A stretch of DNA of 32,532 nt from RGIG1828 sp045541875 (GTDB lineage Bacteria; Bacillota; Clostridia; UMGS1810): positions 1-32,532 of the forward strand of contig JAZQJX010000086.1 in the NCBI GenBank assembly GCA_045541875.1. The letters run 5' to 3'. The position numbers and the translations under genes are program-made. The notes beneath the pieces are model-generated. The model had not been told where the DNA came from, did no database searches, and was given only the letters and a program-made list of their open reading frames with translations. Shown here piece after piece: positions 1-7,863 of the stretch (position 1 is its first letter; each line of letters starts with the position of its first letter).

Positions 1-1872
1 AATGAATTCTCCATCAAATATGAAGGAGGATTTGCCGGCTTTGGTACAAACGAAAATGACGCTGCACGAAATATCGTGAATATCAACAAAAACGGTCAGA
101 TTTCACTTGGTGCATTCAGAGGTCACTGTGAATATGTACCCGAAGGCGCAACGGAACAGGAATTCCAGGCAGGAACAATAATTTCCGATGTTCAGCTTGA
201 ACTTGGCAAGTGGTATGACATTAAAGTTGCTGCAGACTTCACAGATGCTAATGCATCCTCAGGTGTTCCTGCATATGTTTGGGTAAATGATGAACTTGTT
301 GCCTATGGCACAAAAATTCCTAACATCACACCATCAACCGTATGGGATTTCCATGACTTCTATTTTGACCAGGCAGAAAACGAAGGAACAATAGCATACG
401 TTGATGATGTTAAAACATATGAAACTGCGGCTTTGGGTGAGATTGAACCTCCCGCTGATATGGTAATCAAAAATCATTTTGACATCGGTTTTGATAACTG
501 GACCACTTGGGGCGATACTCCCTTCAACGGTGCAGCAAACAGTGATGGTTCATCAATCTCTCATGATTGGTCAGGTAATCCATGGCAAATGGAAGCAGTT
601 GAAGATTCTGACAGAGGCGGAAAGGTTTTGAAAGCAAACATCACTACAACAGGTGGTGGCACCTTCCTTATGCGTACAAGAATGAACAGAGGTGTTATTC
701 CTGCAGATTACAGCAGTGTTAAAGTCCTCTGGAATGAATTCTCCATCAAATATGAAGGCGGATTTGCCGGCTTTGGTACAAACGAAAATGACGCTGCACG
801 AAATATCGTGAATATCAACAAAAACGGTCAGATTTCACTTGGTGCATTCAGAGGTCACTGTGAATATGTACCCGAAGGCACAACAGAACAAGAATTCCAG
901 GCAGGAACAATACTTTCCGATGTTCAGCTTGAACTTGGCAAGTGGTATGACATTAAAGTTGCTGCAGACTTCACAGATGCTAATGCATCCTCAGGTGTTC
1001 CCGCATACGTTTGGGTAAATGATGAACTTGTTGCCTATGGCACAAAAATCCCTTCAATCACACCATCATCCATATGGGTATTCAATGACTTCTATTTTGA
1101 CCAGGCAGCAACTGAATGTACGGCATATGTTGATGATGTTAAAACATATGAAACCTCCGGCTTGGGTGAGATTGAACCTCCTGCTGACATGGTAATTAAA
1201 AATCATTTTGACATCAATTTTGAAAACTGGTCATCAGGTCTTGGCAACATAAAAAACAGTGACGGTTCAGCAATTAATCATGATACAAATGGAGACACAT
1301 CTGTAGTTTCCCCCGCAACGGTTTCTGACAGAGCAGGACAGGTTATGAAGGTTGATGTTAAGACATCAGGCGGCAGCAACTATCTTTTCCGTACAAGAAT
1401 GAACAGAGGTGTCGTTCCTGCAGATCACAGCAATGTTAAAGTGCTCTGGAATGAATTCTCAATCAAATATGAAGGCGGATTTGCCGGCTTTGGTACAAAC
1501 GAAGATGACAATGCATACAATATTGTGAATATCAACAAAAATGGTCAGATTGCACTTGGTACACGTTGGGGTTACGGCGAAGTTGGCGGCGGCAATTTTG
1601 CTGCAGGAACAATACTCACCGGTGTTCAGCTTGAACTTGGCAAGTGGTATGACATTAAGGTTGCTGCAGACTTCACAGATGCTAATGCATCCTCAGGTGT
1701 TCCCGCATATGTTTGGGTAAATGGTGAACTGGTTGCAGATGGTGTAAAAATTTCTGCAATCACACCATCATCCATATGGGTATTCCAGAAACTCTATTTT
1801 GACCAGGCAGAAAACGAAGGAACAACAGCATATGTTGACGACATTAAAGTATATGAAACTTCAGGGCTTGGT
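1..1872 (+). repeat. Tandem 243-codon repeats in first paralog
   Basis: Repeat boundaries, taken at the HFDI motif, fall at 475 and 1204, a spacing of 729 bases (243 codons). Bases 1-474 are the end of an earlier copy and 1204-1872 are a third, shorter copy. The segment beginning at base 1 matches the one beginning at 733 with only about seven mismatches by eye over the first 320 bases, so these two copies separated recently or have been homogenised. The third copy differs most at 1558-1605, where its sequence has an unrelated glycine-rich stretch. Confidence 0.9.
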
Positions 1873-2682
1873 TCAGATATTAATAAAAACAAAGTAAATG
1901 TAATGTTGGATGCTCTCAACAGCATTTCTGCAGATATCGACACAAGAAACGCAACATACCACCCTGTAAGCGCAATGGCAGACGGTTTGAAAGAGGGAGA
2001 CAGCCTTTATAAAACTGAAAAAATTGCCAAAGAAGCAGAAGGACTTAAAGTTGTTGCTTCTCTTGATGGTGTATACGAAATTTCTTCTGTAACAGTTACA
2101 GAAAGATGGATGAACAATGGTCTTAAAGTTACTGTTGAAATCGGCAAAAACGGCAACCTTACAAAGGTTGTTGACAACCAGCCCGTAAAACAGGGAAGTG
2201 AAATTGGTGCGGTTGACACCACATATGTCATTGTTCCTACAGAAGGTGACACAATTGTATATACCTTCACTGTAGAAAATCACAGATGGAATGAAGAAGA
2301 CCTCGGCAATACAGAGTCTGACTATCAGATTTATGAACTTGCAGCAAATGGATATTATGTTGAAGATGTAGCTAAGACCGGCTTTGTTCCTGAAACAGGC
2401 TTCTGGCACTATGACGGAGAAAATCAGATCATCAGTTACTACATCAACTGCTACAATGCAGGTGATGCAGTTAACGGTAAGTTCATTATTGCAGCATATG
2501 AAGGAAAAGAATTGGTTAAGATTGCAGATGCTATGGATGTAACTCTCAATAAGGGTGCAAACACATTTGGCTGCACAAAAACAGCATCTTTATACAATGC
2601 AAACTGGACATACAAAGTATTCCTCTGGAAAGATTTAGACACAGCAACACCTATCGTAGCATCAGTAGATGTTATAAAATAA
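1..2682 (+). CDS. Repeat-containing extracellular protein, 5' truncated
   Basis: The reading frame is open from base 1, so the start and any signal peptide lie outside the window; 893 residues are visible. It contains a partial repeat (residues 1-158), a full 243-residue repeat (159-401), a shorter third copy (402-624) and a non-repeated C-terminal region (625-893). Each repeat opens with an HFDI-x-F-x-NW motif, then has conserved blocks RTRMNRG, LWNEFSIKYEGGF, QLELGKWYDIKVAADFTD, AYVWVN-x-ELVA and YVDDVKTYET. The alternating beta-strand pattern suggests a concanavalin/LamG-like jelly roll, which is inference. The C-terminal region has a discoidin-like stretch (YEISSVTVTERW) and ends in a block with KVFLWKDLD, of a kind I associate with secreted polysaccharide-related proteins of Clostridia. 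No LPXTG, SLH or C-terminal membrane anchor is visible. Function unknown; carbohydrate binding or adhesion is plausible. It is paralogous to the next gene over all of the visible length. Confidence 0.85.
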   Translation, partial: NEFSIKYEGGFAGFGTNENDAARNIVNINKNGQISLGAFRGHCEYVPEGATEQEFQAGTIISDVQLELGKWYDIKVAADFTDANASSGVPAYVWVNDELVAYGTKIPNITPSTVWDFHDFYFDQAENEGTIAYVDDVKTYETAALGEIEPPADMVIKNHFDIGFDNWTTWGDTPFNGAANSDGSSISHDWSGNPWQMEAVEDSDRGGKVLKANITTTGGGTFLMRTRMNRGVIPADYSSVKVLWNEFSIKYEGGFAGFGTNENDAARNIVNINKNGQISLGAFRGHCEYVPEGTTEQEFQAGTILSDVQLELGKWYDIKVAADFTDANASSGVPAYVWVNDELVAYGTKIPSITPSSIWVFNDFYFDQAATECTAYVDDVKTYETSGLGEIEPPADMVIKNHFDINFENWSSGLGNIKNSDGSAINHDTNGDTSVVSPATVSDRAGQVMKVDVKTSGGSNYLFRTRMNRGVVPADHSNVKVLWNEFSIKYEGGFAGFGTNEDDNAYNIVNINKNGQIALGTRWGYGEVGGGNFAAGTILTGVQLELGKWYDIKVAADFTDANASSGVPAYVWVNGELVADGVKISAITPSSIWVFQKLYFDQAENEGTTAYVDDIKVYETSGLGSDINKNKVNVMLDALNSISADIDTRNATYHPVSAMADGLKEGDSLYKTEKIAKEAEGLKVVASLDGVYEISSVTVTERWMNNGLKVTVEIGKNGNLTKVVDNQPVKQGSEIGAVDTTYVIVPTEGDTIVYTFTVENHRWNEEDLGNTESDYQIYELAANGYYVEDVAKTGFVPETGFWHYDGENQIISYYINCYNAGDAVNGKFIIAAYEGKELVKIADAMDVTLNKGANTFGCTKTASLYNANWTYKVFLWKDLDTATPIVASVDVIK

Positions 2683-2756
2683 TTTAAAAAAATAGAATCT
2701 GACAAAAAAATTCAGGGATATAACTATATATATCTTTGATAAAATCCTCATCCTAT

Positions 2757-2776
2757 GCCCGGGGTTTTCCCCGGGC
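2757..2776 (+). terminator. GC-rich hairpin after first paralog
   Basis: This is a perfect 8-bp stem, GCCCGGGG and CCCCGGGC, with a TTTT loop, 74 bases after the stop codon. The downstream sequence is not strongly T-rich (AAGGGTTAGAGG), so as an intrinsic terminator it is imperfect. A near-identical hairpin follows the second paralog at 6344-6364, with the same AATAAAATCCTC-like lead-in. Confidence 0.6.
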
Positions 2777-2790
2777 AAGGGTTAGAGGAG

Positions 2791-2848
2791 TTTTGTATAT
2801 TTCTTTGTTGAAATGAAAAACTTTGTTTCAAAAAACAAATATACAAAA
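2791..2848. repeat. Long inverted repeat, 23-bp arms, 12-nt loop
   Basis: The left arm 2791-2813 and right arm 2826-2848 are complementary at 21 of 23 positions, around a 12-base loop (2814-2825). The arms are AT-rich (TTTTGTATATTT at the outer end). As RNA it would form a long hairpin. It could be a second transcription end, an mRNA-stabilising structure, or a relic of a small palindromic mobile repeat. I see no copy of it elsewhere in the window. Confidence 0.75.
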
Positions 2849-3175
2849 TATTAAAAAGTCTTCCCTTCAGATGGCAATGTCGTCAAAGTGAAGCCTCAAA
2901 GAGCGAATCTCAAATCTGTAAAAAATCATTTTATTATATGTGTTAAATAGCGAAAAGCAAATAAGTAACACATTTTAACGGAAAACAAACTGAAAACAAG
3001 AAACTTTCAAGTCCTCCAATTATTTATCAAGGAGGAAAAAAACCGATATATGGACGTTTTTGATAAGGGATGCACATATACCGGAAAATAAATTAACGAT
3101 TGCATAAACTCTTAAATTGTATTTTAAAATCTTCATGTGCTCAGCAGAGAGTCATAAAGGTTTGAAATAAATAAA

Positions 3176-3196
3176 CCACGTTACGTGGATAGGAGG
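3176..3196 (+). promoter_or_regulatory. Palindrome abutting the ribosome-binding site
   Basis: CCACG-TTA-CGTGG (3176-3188) is a perfect 5-bp hairpin, two bases before the Shine-Dalgarno AGGAGG (3191-3196). The start ATG at 3205 follows with 8-nt spacing. The hairpin could shape translation initiation or protect the mRNA 5' end, or the palindrome could be a DNA operator. Only the palindrome and its position are observed; the role is inference. Confidence 0.45.
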
Positions 3197-3204
3197 ATTT
3201 ATTA

Positions 3205-6200
3205 ATGAAAAGAAAATTTTTGGCAGTGCTTCTTGCAGTTGCAATGATTGCCACTCAGATGGCTTCAATTGTTGTAATGGCATCTGCTGAAGAAGTAACA
3301 AAAACATACGTTGATATGGACTTTGAAAACTGGACAACAGATTATCTCGGAGACGTGAAAAGCAGTGATGGTTCAGCAATTTATCACGATGTAAGTGGAG
3401 ACTCGTCCGTAGTTTCCCGCGCAACCGTTTCTGACAGAGAAGGACAGGTTTTGAAGGTTGCACTTAAAACAACAAGCGGAAGCAACCACCTTATCCGTAC
3501 AAGAATGAACAGAGGCTACGGCATTTTCCCTGATAATTACAGCAATGTTGATGTGCTCTGGAATGAATTCTCAATCAAATATGAAGGCGGATTTGTTGGC
3601 TTTGGTACAACCGAAAATGACGGTGCACGCAATATTGTGAGCATCAACAAAGACGGTCAGATTGCACTTGGTGCACTCAGAGGTTCTTGTGAATATAAAC
3701 CCGGCGGCGCAGCAGAGCAAGAATTCCAGCCCGGAATAATAATTCCCGATGTTCAGCTTGAACTCGGCAAGTGGTATGACATTAAAGTTGCTGCAGACTT
3801 TACAGATGCAGGAGCATCTTCAGGCGATCCCGCATATGTTTGGGTAAATGGTGAACTTGTTGCAAATGGCACAAAAATTTCTTCAATCACACCGGGATTC
3901 CCATGGACATTCCAGGACTTCTATTTTGACCAGGCATCAAAAGAAGGAATAACAGCATATGTTGACGATGTTAAAACATATGAAACTGCCCTCTTGGGTG
4001 AGATCGAACTTCCCGAAGACATGGTAATCAAAAATTATGTAGACATGAGTTTTGATAACTGGACAACAGATTCTCTTGGAAACGTATCAAACAGGGACGG
4101 TTCAACAATTTATCATGATGTAAGCGGAGACACATCCGTAGTTTCCCGCGCAACTGTTTCTGACAGAGAAGGACAGGTTTTGAAGGTTGCACTTAAAACA
4201 TCAGGCGGAGGCAACCACCTTATCCGTACAAGAATGAACAGAGGCTACGGCATTTTCCCTTCAAATTACAGCAATGTTAAGGTTCTCTGGAACGAATTCT
4301 CAATCAAATATGAAGGTGGATTTGTTGGCTTTGGTACAAACGAAAATGACGGTGCACGCAATATTGTAAGCATCAACAAAGACGGTCAGATTGCACTTGG
4401 TGCACTCAGAGGTTCTTGTGAATACAAACCCGGCGGCGCAGCAGAACAAGAACATCAGCCCGGAATAATAATTCCCGGTGTTCAGCTTGAACTCGGCCAG
4501 TGGTATGACATTAAAGTTGCTGCAGACTTCACAGATGCTAATGCAAATTCAGGTGTTCCCGCATATGTTTGGGTAAATGGTGAACTTGTTGCAAATGGCA
4601 CAAAAATTACTTCAATCACACCGGGATTTCCATGGGAATTTCATGACTTCTATTTTGACCAGGCAGCAAAAGAAGGTATAACAGCATATGTTGACGATGT
4701 TAAAACATATGAAACTGCCGGATTAAGTGATGTTGAACCTCCTGCTGAACCGGAAACTGACATTAAAAAACATTTTGACATCAGTTTTGATAACTGGACA
4801 TCAGGTCTTGGAAGCATAGCAAACAGTGACGGATCAGCAATTAATCATGATACTGCCGGTGTCACATCTGTGGTTTCTTCTGCAAATGATTCCGAAAGAG
4901 GAAAGGTTATGAAGGTTGATGTTAAAACATCAGGCGGAAGCAATTACCTTTTCCGTACTAGAATGAACAGAGGCGTTGTTCCTGCAAATTACAGCACTGT
5001 TGAGGTTCTCTGGAATGAGTTCTCAATCAAATATGAAGGCGGTTTTGCCGGCTTTGGTACAAACGAAGATGACAATGCACGTAATATTGTGAATATCACT
5101 AAAGACGGTCAGATTTCACTTGGCGCATTCAGAGGTCACTGTGAATATGTACCCGAAGGCACAACAGAACAACAATTTAAGCCCGGAACAATACTCACCG
5201 GTGTTCAGCTTGAACTTGGCAAGTGGTATGACATTAAAGTTGCCGCAGACTTCACAGATCCGGGTGCATCCTCAGGGGTTCCTGCATATGTTTGGGTAAA
5301 TGGTAAACTTGTTGCAGATGGTGTTAAAATTTCTTCAATCACAAAATCATCTCCATGGTTATTCCAGAAAATCTATTTTGACCAGGCAGAAAAAGAAGGA
5401 ACAGTAGCATATGTTGACGATATCAAAGTATATGAAACTGCAGAGCTTGGTTCAGATATTAATAAAGACAAAGTAAATGTAATGATGAATGCCCTCAACA
5501 GCATTTGTGCAAACATTGCTACCAGAAACGAAACATACCACCCTGTAAGCGCAATGGCAGACGGTCTGAAAGAGGGAGACAGCTTGTATAAAACTGAAAA
5601 AGTTGCCAAAGAAGCAGAAGGACTTAAAGTTGTTGCGACTCTTGATGGTGTATACGAAATTTCTTCTGTAACAGTTACAGAGAGATGGCTTAACGATAAT
5701 GGGCTTAAAGTTTCTGTTGAAATCGGAAAGAACGGCACTCTTACAAAGGTTGTAGATAGCCAGGCTGTAAACCAGGGAAGTGAACCCGGTGCTGTTGATA
5801 CCGTATATCCCTTTGTTCCTACAGAAGGTGACACAATTGTATATACCTTTACTGTAGATAATCACAGATGGCCGGAAAACGAAGAAGATCTCGGTAAGAC
5901 AGAGTCTGACTATCAGATTTATGAACTTGCAGCAAATGGTTATTATGTTGAAGATGTGGAAGATACAGGCTTTGTTCCTGAAATCGGTCATTGGTATCAC
6001 TCAGATGACAATGCAATCACCCGTTACTACATCAACTGCTATAATGCAGGTGAAGAAATCAGCGGTAAATTCTTTATTGCATCATATAATGGCAATAAAC
6101 TTGTTGGTATTTCAGCACCTGTAGATGTAACTCTCAAAAGTGGTGCAAACACTTTGGGATGTGAAGATACAACTGATATTTATAACGAAAACTACACATA

Positions 6201-6270
6201 CAAAGCATTCCTTTGGGGAGGTTTAGACACAGTAAAACCTATCATAGCATCAGAAGATGTTATAAAATAA
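3205..6270 (+). CDS. Secreted repeat protein, second paralog
   Basis: This 1021-residue protein is complete. Residues 1-28 form a typical signal peptide (MKRKF, then a hydrophobic core, then ASA before EE). Three repeats follow, beginning near residues 35, 278 and 523 (spacings 243 and 245), each with the blocks RTRMNRG, EFSIKYEGGF, LELG-x-WYDIKVAADFTD and YVDD-x-K-x-YET. Residues 750-1021 form the C-terminal region shared with the first paralog: a discoidin-like part with EISSVTVTERW, then a terminal block with KAFLWGGLD. The chain ends in ASEDVIK with no sorting signal, SLH domain or transmembrane anchor, so it is probably released or held non-covalently at the surface. The start is supported by AGGAGG 8 nt upstream. 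The repeats resemble jelly-roll carbohydrate-binding modules in strand pattern, but I recognise no named family and see no catalytic motif. Confidence 0.9.
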   Translation: MKRKFLAVLLAVAMIATQMASIVVMASAEEVTKTYVDMDFENWTTDYLGDVKSSDGSAIYHDVSGDSSVVSRATVSDREGQVLKVALKTTSGSNHLIRTRMNRGYGIFPDNYSNVDVLWNEFSIKYEGGFVGFGTTENDGARNIVSINKDGQIALGALRGSCEYKPGGAAEQEFQPGIIIPDVQLELGKWYDIKVAADFTDAGASSGDPAYVWVNGELVANGTKISSITPGFPWTFQDFYFDQASKEGITAYVDDVKTYETALLGEIELPEDMVIKNYVDMSFDNWTTDSLGNVSNRDGSTIYHDVSGDTSVVSRATVSDREGQVLKVALKTSGGGNHLIRTRMNRGYGIFPSNYSNVKVLWNEFSIKYEGGFVGFGTNENDGARNIVSINKDGQIALGALRGSCEYKPGGAAEQEHQPGIIIPGVQLELGQWYDIKVAADFTDANANSGVPAYVWVNGELVANGTKITSITPGFPWEFHDFYFDQAAKEGITAYVDDVKTYETAGLSDVEPPAEPETDIKKHFDISFDNWTSGLGSIANSDGSAINHDTAGVTSVVSSANDSERGKVMKVDVKTSGGSNYLFRTRMNRGVVPANYSTVEVLWNEFSIKYEGGFAGFGTNEDDNARNIVNITKDGQISLGAFRGHCEYVPEGTTEQQFKPGTILTGVQLELGKWYDIKVAADFTDPGASSGVPAYVWVNGKLVADGVKISSITKSSPWLFQKIYFDQAEKEGTVAYVDDIKVYETAELGSDINKDKVNVMMNALNSICANIATRNETYHPVSAMADGLKEGDSLYKTEKVAKEAEGLKVVATLDGVYEISSVTVTERWLNDNGLKVSVEIGKNGTLTKVVDSQAVNQGSEPGAVDTVYPFVPTEGDTIVYTFTVDNHRWPENEEDLGKTESDYQIYELAANGYYVEDVEDTGFVPEIGHWYHSDDNAITRYYINCYNAGEEISGKFFIASYNGNKLVGISAPVDVTLKSGANTLGCEDTTDIYNENYTYKAFLWGGLDTVKPIIASEDVIK
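3307..5451 (+). repeat. Tandem 243-245-codon repeats in second paralog
   Basis: Three copies begin at 3307, 4036 and 4771. The first two share the marker EYKPGGAAEQE and the tripeptide GYG after MNRG. The third instead carries EYVPEGTTEQ and NRGVVPA, as in the first paralog's repeats. This mosaic pattern between genes points to gene conversion or unequal crossing-over. Two extra codons before the third copy (PPAEPETDIKKH) make the last spacing 735 bases. Confidence 0.9.
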
Positions 6271-6343
6271 TTCAAAAATCAGAATCTGACATAAAACTTT
6301 CAAAGATATAAATATTATAATTTTTAATAAAATCCTCTCTCCC

Positions 6344-6364
6344 GCCCGGGGATTTTCCCCGGGC
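6344..6364 (+). terminator. Terminator after second paralog
   Basis: A perfect 8-bp stem, GCCCGGGG and CCCCGGGC, around ATTTT, is followed by AAATTTGTTTT. It lies 73 bases after the stop codon and is the twin of the hairpin at 2757-2776. Both are preceded by AATAAAATCCTC, showing that the duplication included the 3' flank. Confidence 0.75.
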
Positions 6365-6375
6365 AAATTTGTTTT

Positions 6376-6397
6376 GGCTCTTTGTCAATAGTTGGGG
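6376..6397. mobile_element. Possible lone IS end (ISL3-like terminal motif)
   Basis: GGCTCTTTGTCAATAGTTGG resembles from memory the GGCTCTT-type terminal inverted repeats of ISL3-family insertion sequences. I find no matching opposite end and no transposase in the window, so at most this is a relic. It sits between the terminator of the repeat protein and the pyrH promoter. The match is from recall, not a search. Confidence 0.2.
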
Positions 6398-6424
6398 TTA
6401 AAATTGAATAATGGAATTTTTGGT

Positions 6425-6453
6425 GGCGGTTGCAGAAAATTTATGCAGCCGCC
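6425..6453. repeat. 10-bp hairpin upstream of pyrH promoter
   Basis: Arms GGCGGTTGCA (6425-6434) and TGCAGCCGCC (6444-6453) pair over 10 positions with one G-U wobble, around a 9-base loop. A T-run (6468-6474) starts 14 bases later, too far for an ideal intrinsic terminator. It may be a back-up terminator shielding pyrH from upstream transcription. Confidence 0.5.
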
Positions 6454-6523
6454 TTTCCAATGTCTGATTTTTTTAAAAATCTCAAAAAATATTAAAATAA
6501 GTGTTTCCTTTTTTGAAAATATA

Positions 6524-6532
6524 TGTTATAAT
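6524..6532 (+). promoter_or_regulatory. Extended -10 promoter for the pyrH operon
   Basis: TGTTATAAT is a consensus extended -10 (TG-n-TATAAT). No good -35 is found: TTTCCT at 6504-6509 has 17-bp spacing but matches poorly. The start of pyrH is 38 bases downstream. The same nonamer precedes the hydrogenase subunit gene at 32159-32167. Confidence 0.7.
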
Positions 6533-6570
6533 AGTAAAAATATAATTTAAAGTGGAAAGGAATGTATATT

Positions 6571-7275
6571 ATGGAGCCTAAATATAAAAGAATTCTTTTA
6601 AAAGTAAGTGGAGAAGCACTTGCAGGTGATGATAAAACAGGACTTAACGACAAAACCATTGGTGCAATCACAGACAAAATCAAAGAATGTGTTGACCTTG
6701 GTGTTCAGATAGCAATTGTTGTAGGAGGCGGTAATTTCTGGAGAGGCAGAACCGGAGAAAACATGGACAGAACAAGAGCAGACCATATGGGAATGCTTGC
6801 AACTGTAATAAATGCTCTTGCTCTTCAGGATGCACTTCTTCAAAGAGGCGTTGATACAAGAGTTCAGACAGGAATTGAAATGCGTCAGATTGCAGAACCC
6901 TACATAAGAGGTAAGGCAGTTCGTCATCTGGAAAAGGGCAGAGTTGTGATTTTTGGCTGCGGCAGCGGAAATCCGTTTTTCTCAACAGATACAGCAGCAG
7001 CACTTCGTGCGGCGGAAATTGATGCTGACATCATTTTGCTTGCCAAAAATGTTGATGCGGTATATGACAGTGATCCCAATGTCAATAAAGACGCAAAGAA
7101 AATAGAAGCACTTTCATACATTGATGTTTTGAACAGAGGTCTCGGAGTTATGGACTCTACAGCAACATCTCTTTGTATGGATAACCACATTCCGATAAGA
7201 GTATTCGGTCTCAATGAGCCTGATAACATAAGAAAAGTTATTCTTGGTGAAGAAATAGGTACAATAGTAAAATAA
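6571..7275 (+). CDS. pyrH: UMP kinase (uridylate kinase)
   Basis: PyrH phosphorylates UMP to UDP with ATP in cytoplasmic pyrimidine synthesis and belongs to the amino acid kinase fold. Family features visible are KVSGEAL near the N-terminus, VGGGNFWRG, DRTRADHMGMLATVINALALQD, the FFSTDTAAALRAAEI stretch and the ILLAKNVDAVYDSDP stretch. The length of 234 residues is normal. I prefer ATG 6571 over ATG 6562, because the Shine-Dalgarno GGAAAGG ends at 6560, giving 10 nt to 6571 but only 1 nt to 6562. It is first in a co-directional run with frr 29 bases downstream, a pairing conserved across bacteria. Unusually, rpsB and tsf are not upstream. Confidence 0.97.
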   Translation: MEPKYKRILLKVSGEALAGDDKTGLNDKTIGAITDKIKECVDLGVQIAIVVGGGNFWRGRTGENMDRTRADHMGMLATVINALALQDALLQRGVDTRVQTGIEMRQIAEPYIRGKAVRHLEKGRVVIFGCGSGNPFFSTDTAAALRAAEIDADIILLAKNVDAVYDSDPNVNKDAKKIEALSYIDVLNRGLGVMDSTATSLCMDNHIPIRVFGLNEPDNIRKVILGEEIGTIVK

Positions 7276-7304
7276 TAAAATTTTTAAATATGGAGGAAAA
7301 AAAT

Positions 7305-7859
7305 ATGGCAGCAAATATTAACGATTTTGAAGCAAAAATGAAAAAATCCATTTCGGTATTAAACTCAGATCTTGCATCAATAAGAGCAGGAAGAGCCAAT
7401 CCGGCAATCCTTGACAAAGTGACAGTTGAATATTATGGTGTTGCAACACCCCTCACACAGATTGGTAATGTTTCTGTTCCTGATCCCAGATCAATTCTTA
7501 TTCAGCCCTGGGATGCAAGCATTTTGAAAGAAGTAGAAAAAGCAATTCTTGCATCTGATATCGGCATCACACCCAACAACGACGGCAAATCCCTCCGTCT
7601 CAATTTTCCGCCTCTTACAGAGGAAAGAAGAAAAGAACTTGTAAAGGGTATCCGCAAAAAAGGTGAAGATTCCAAAGTTGCAATCCGTTCAATAAGAAGA
7701 GATGCAATGGATGCATTTAAAAATGACAAGAAAAATGGTGATCTTACAGAAGATGACCTTAAGAATATCGAAAATGATGTTCAGAAGCTCACAGATAAAT
7801 TTGTGAAAGAAATTGATACTATCGTAGCGGCAAAAGAAAAAGAAATTATGGAAGTATAA
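7305..7859 (+). CDS. frr: Ribosome recycling factor
   Basis: RRF works with EF-G to split post-termination ribosomes. The 184-residue protein is full length and shows the conserved SDLASIRAGRANPAILDKV segment, YYGVATPLTQIGNVSVPDPR, IQPWD, and the PPLTEERRKELVK hinge with the following RRDAMD stretch. An in-frame ATG at 7290 exists, but it overlaps the Shine-Dalgarno GGAGG (7292-7296), which sits 8 nt before ATG 7305, so 7305 is the start. Its stop is only 4 bases before uppS. Confidence 0.97.
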   Translation: MAANINDFEAKMKKSISVLNSDLASIRAGRANPAILDKVTVEYYGVATPLTQIGNVSVPDPRSILIQPWDASILKEVEKAILASDIGITPNNDGKSLRLNFPPLTEERRKELVKGIRKKGEDSKVAIRSIRRDAMDAFKNDKKNGDLTEDDLKNIENDVQKLTDKFVKEIDTIVAAKEKEIMEV

Positions 7860-7863
7860 TAAT

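Larger units (their letters stand above)
2683..3204. other. Gene-free spacer between the two paralogs
   Basis: I see no credible coding sequence in these 522 bases. The spacer contains, in order, the GC-rich hairpin (2757-2776), a 23-bp near-perfect inverted repeat (2791-2848), an 8-bp inverted repeat ATGTGTTA/TAACACAT (2938-2945 and 2966-2973), and a small palindrome next to the ribosome-binding site (3176-3188). A weak promoter candidate for the second paralog is TTGCAT at 3100-3105, then a 17-bp spacer and TTTAAA at 3123-3128; this is low confidence. Confidence 0.6.

Noticed and set aside
1873..2409. Long minus-strand open frames opposite the C-terminal regions of both repeat proteins (also 5452-6000)
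   Set aside because: They mirror the strongly biased codons of the + strand genes, have no ribosome site and appear at matching places in both paralogs because the + strand sequence is duplicated.
1..6270. CRISPR-like array
   Set aside because: The repeats are 729 bases long, coding and contiguous, without short repeat-spacer alternation.
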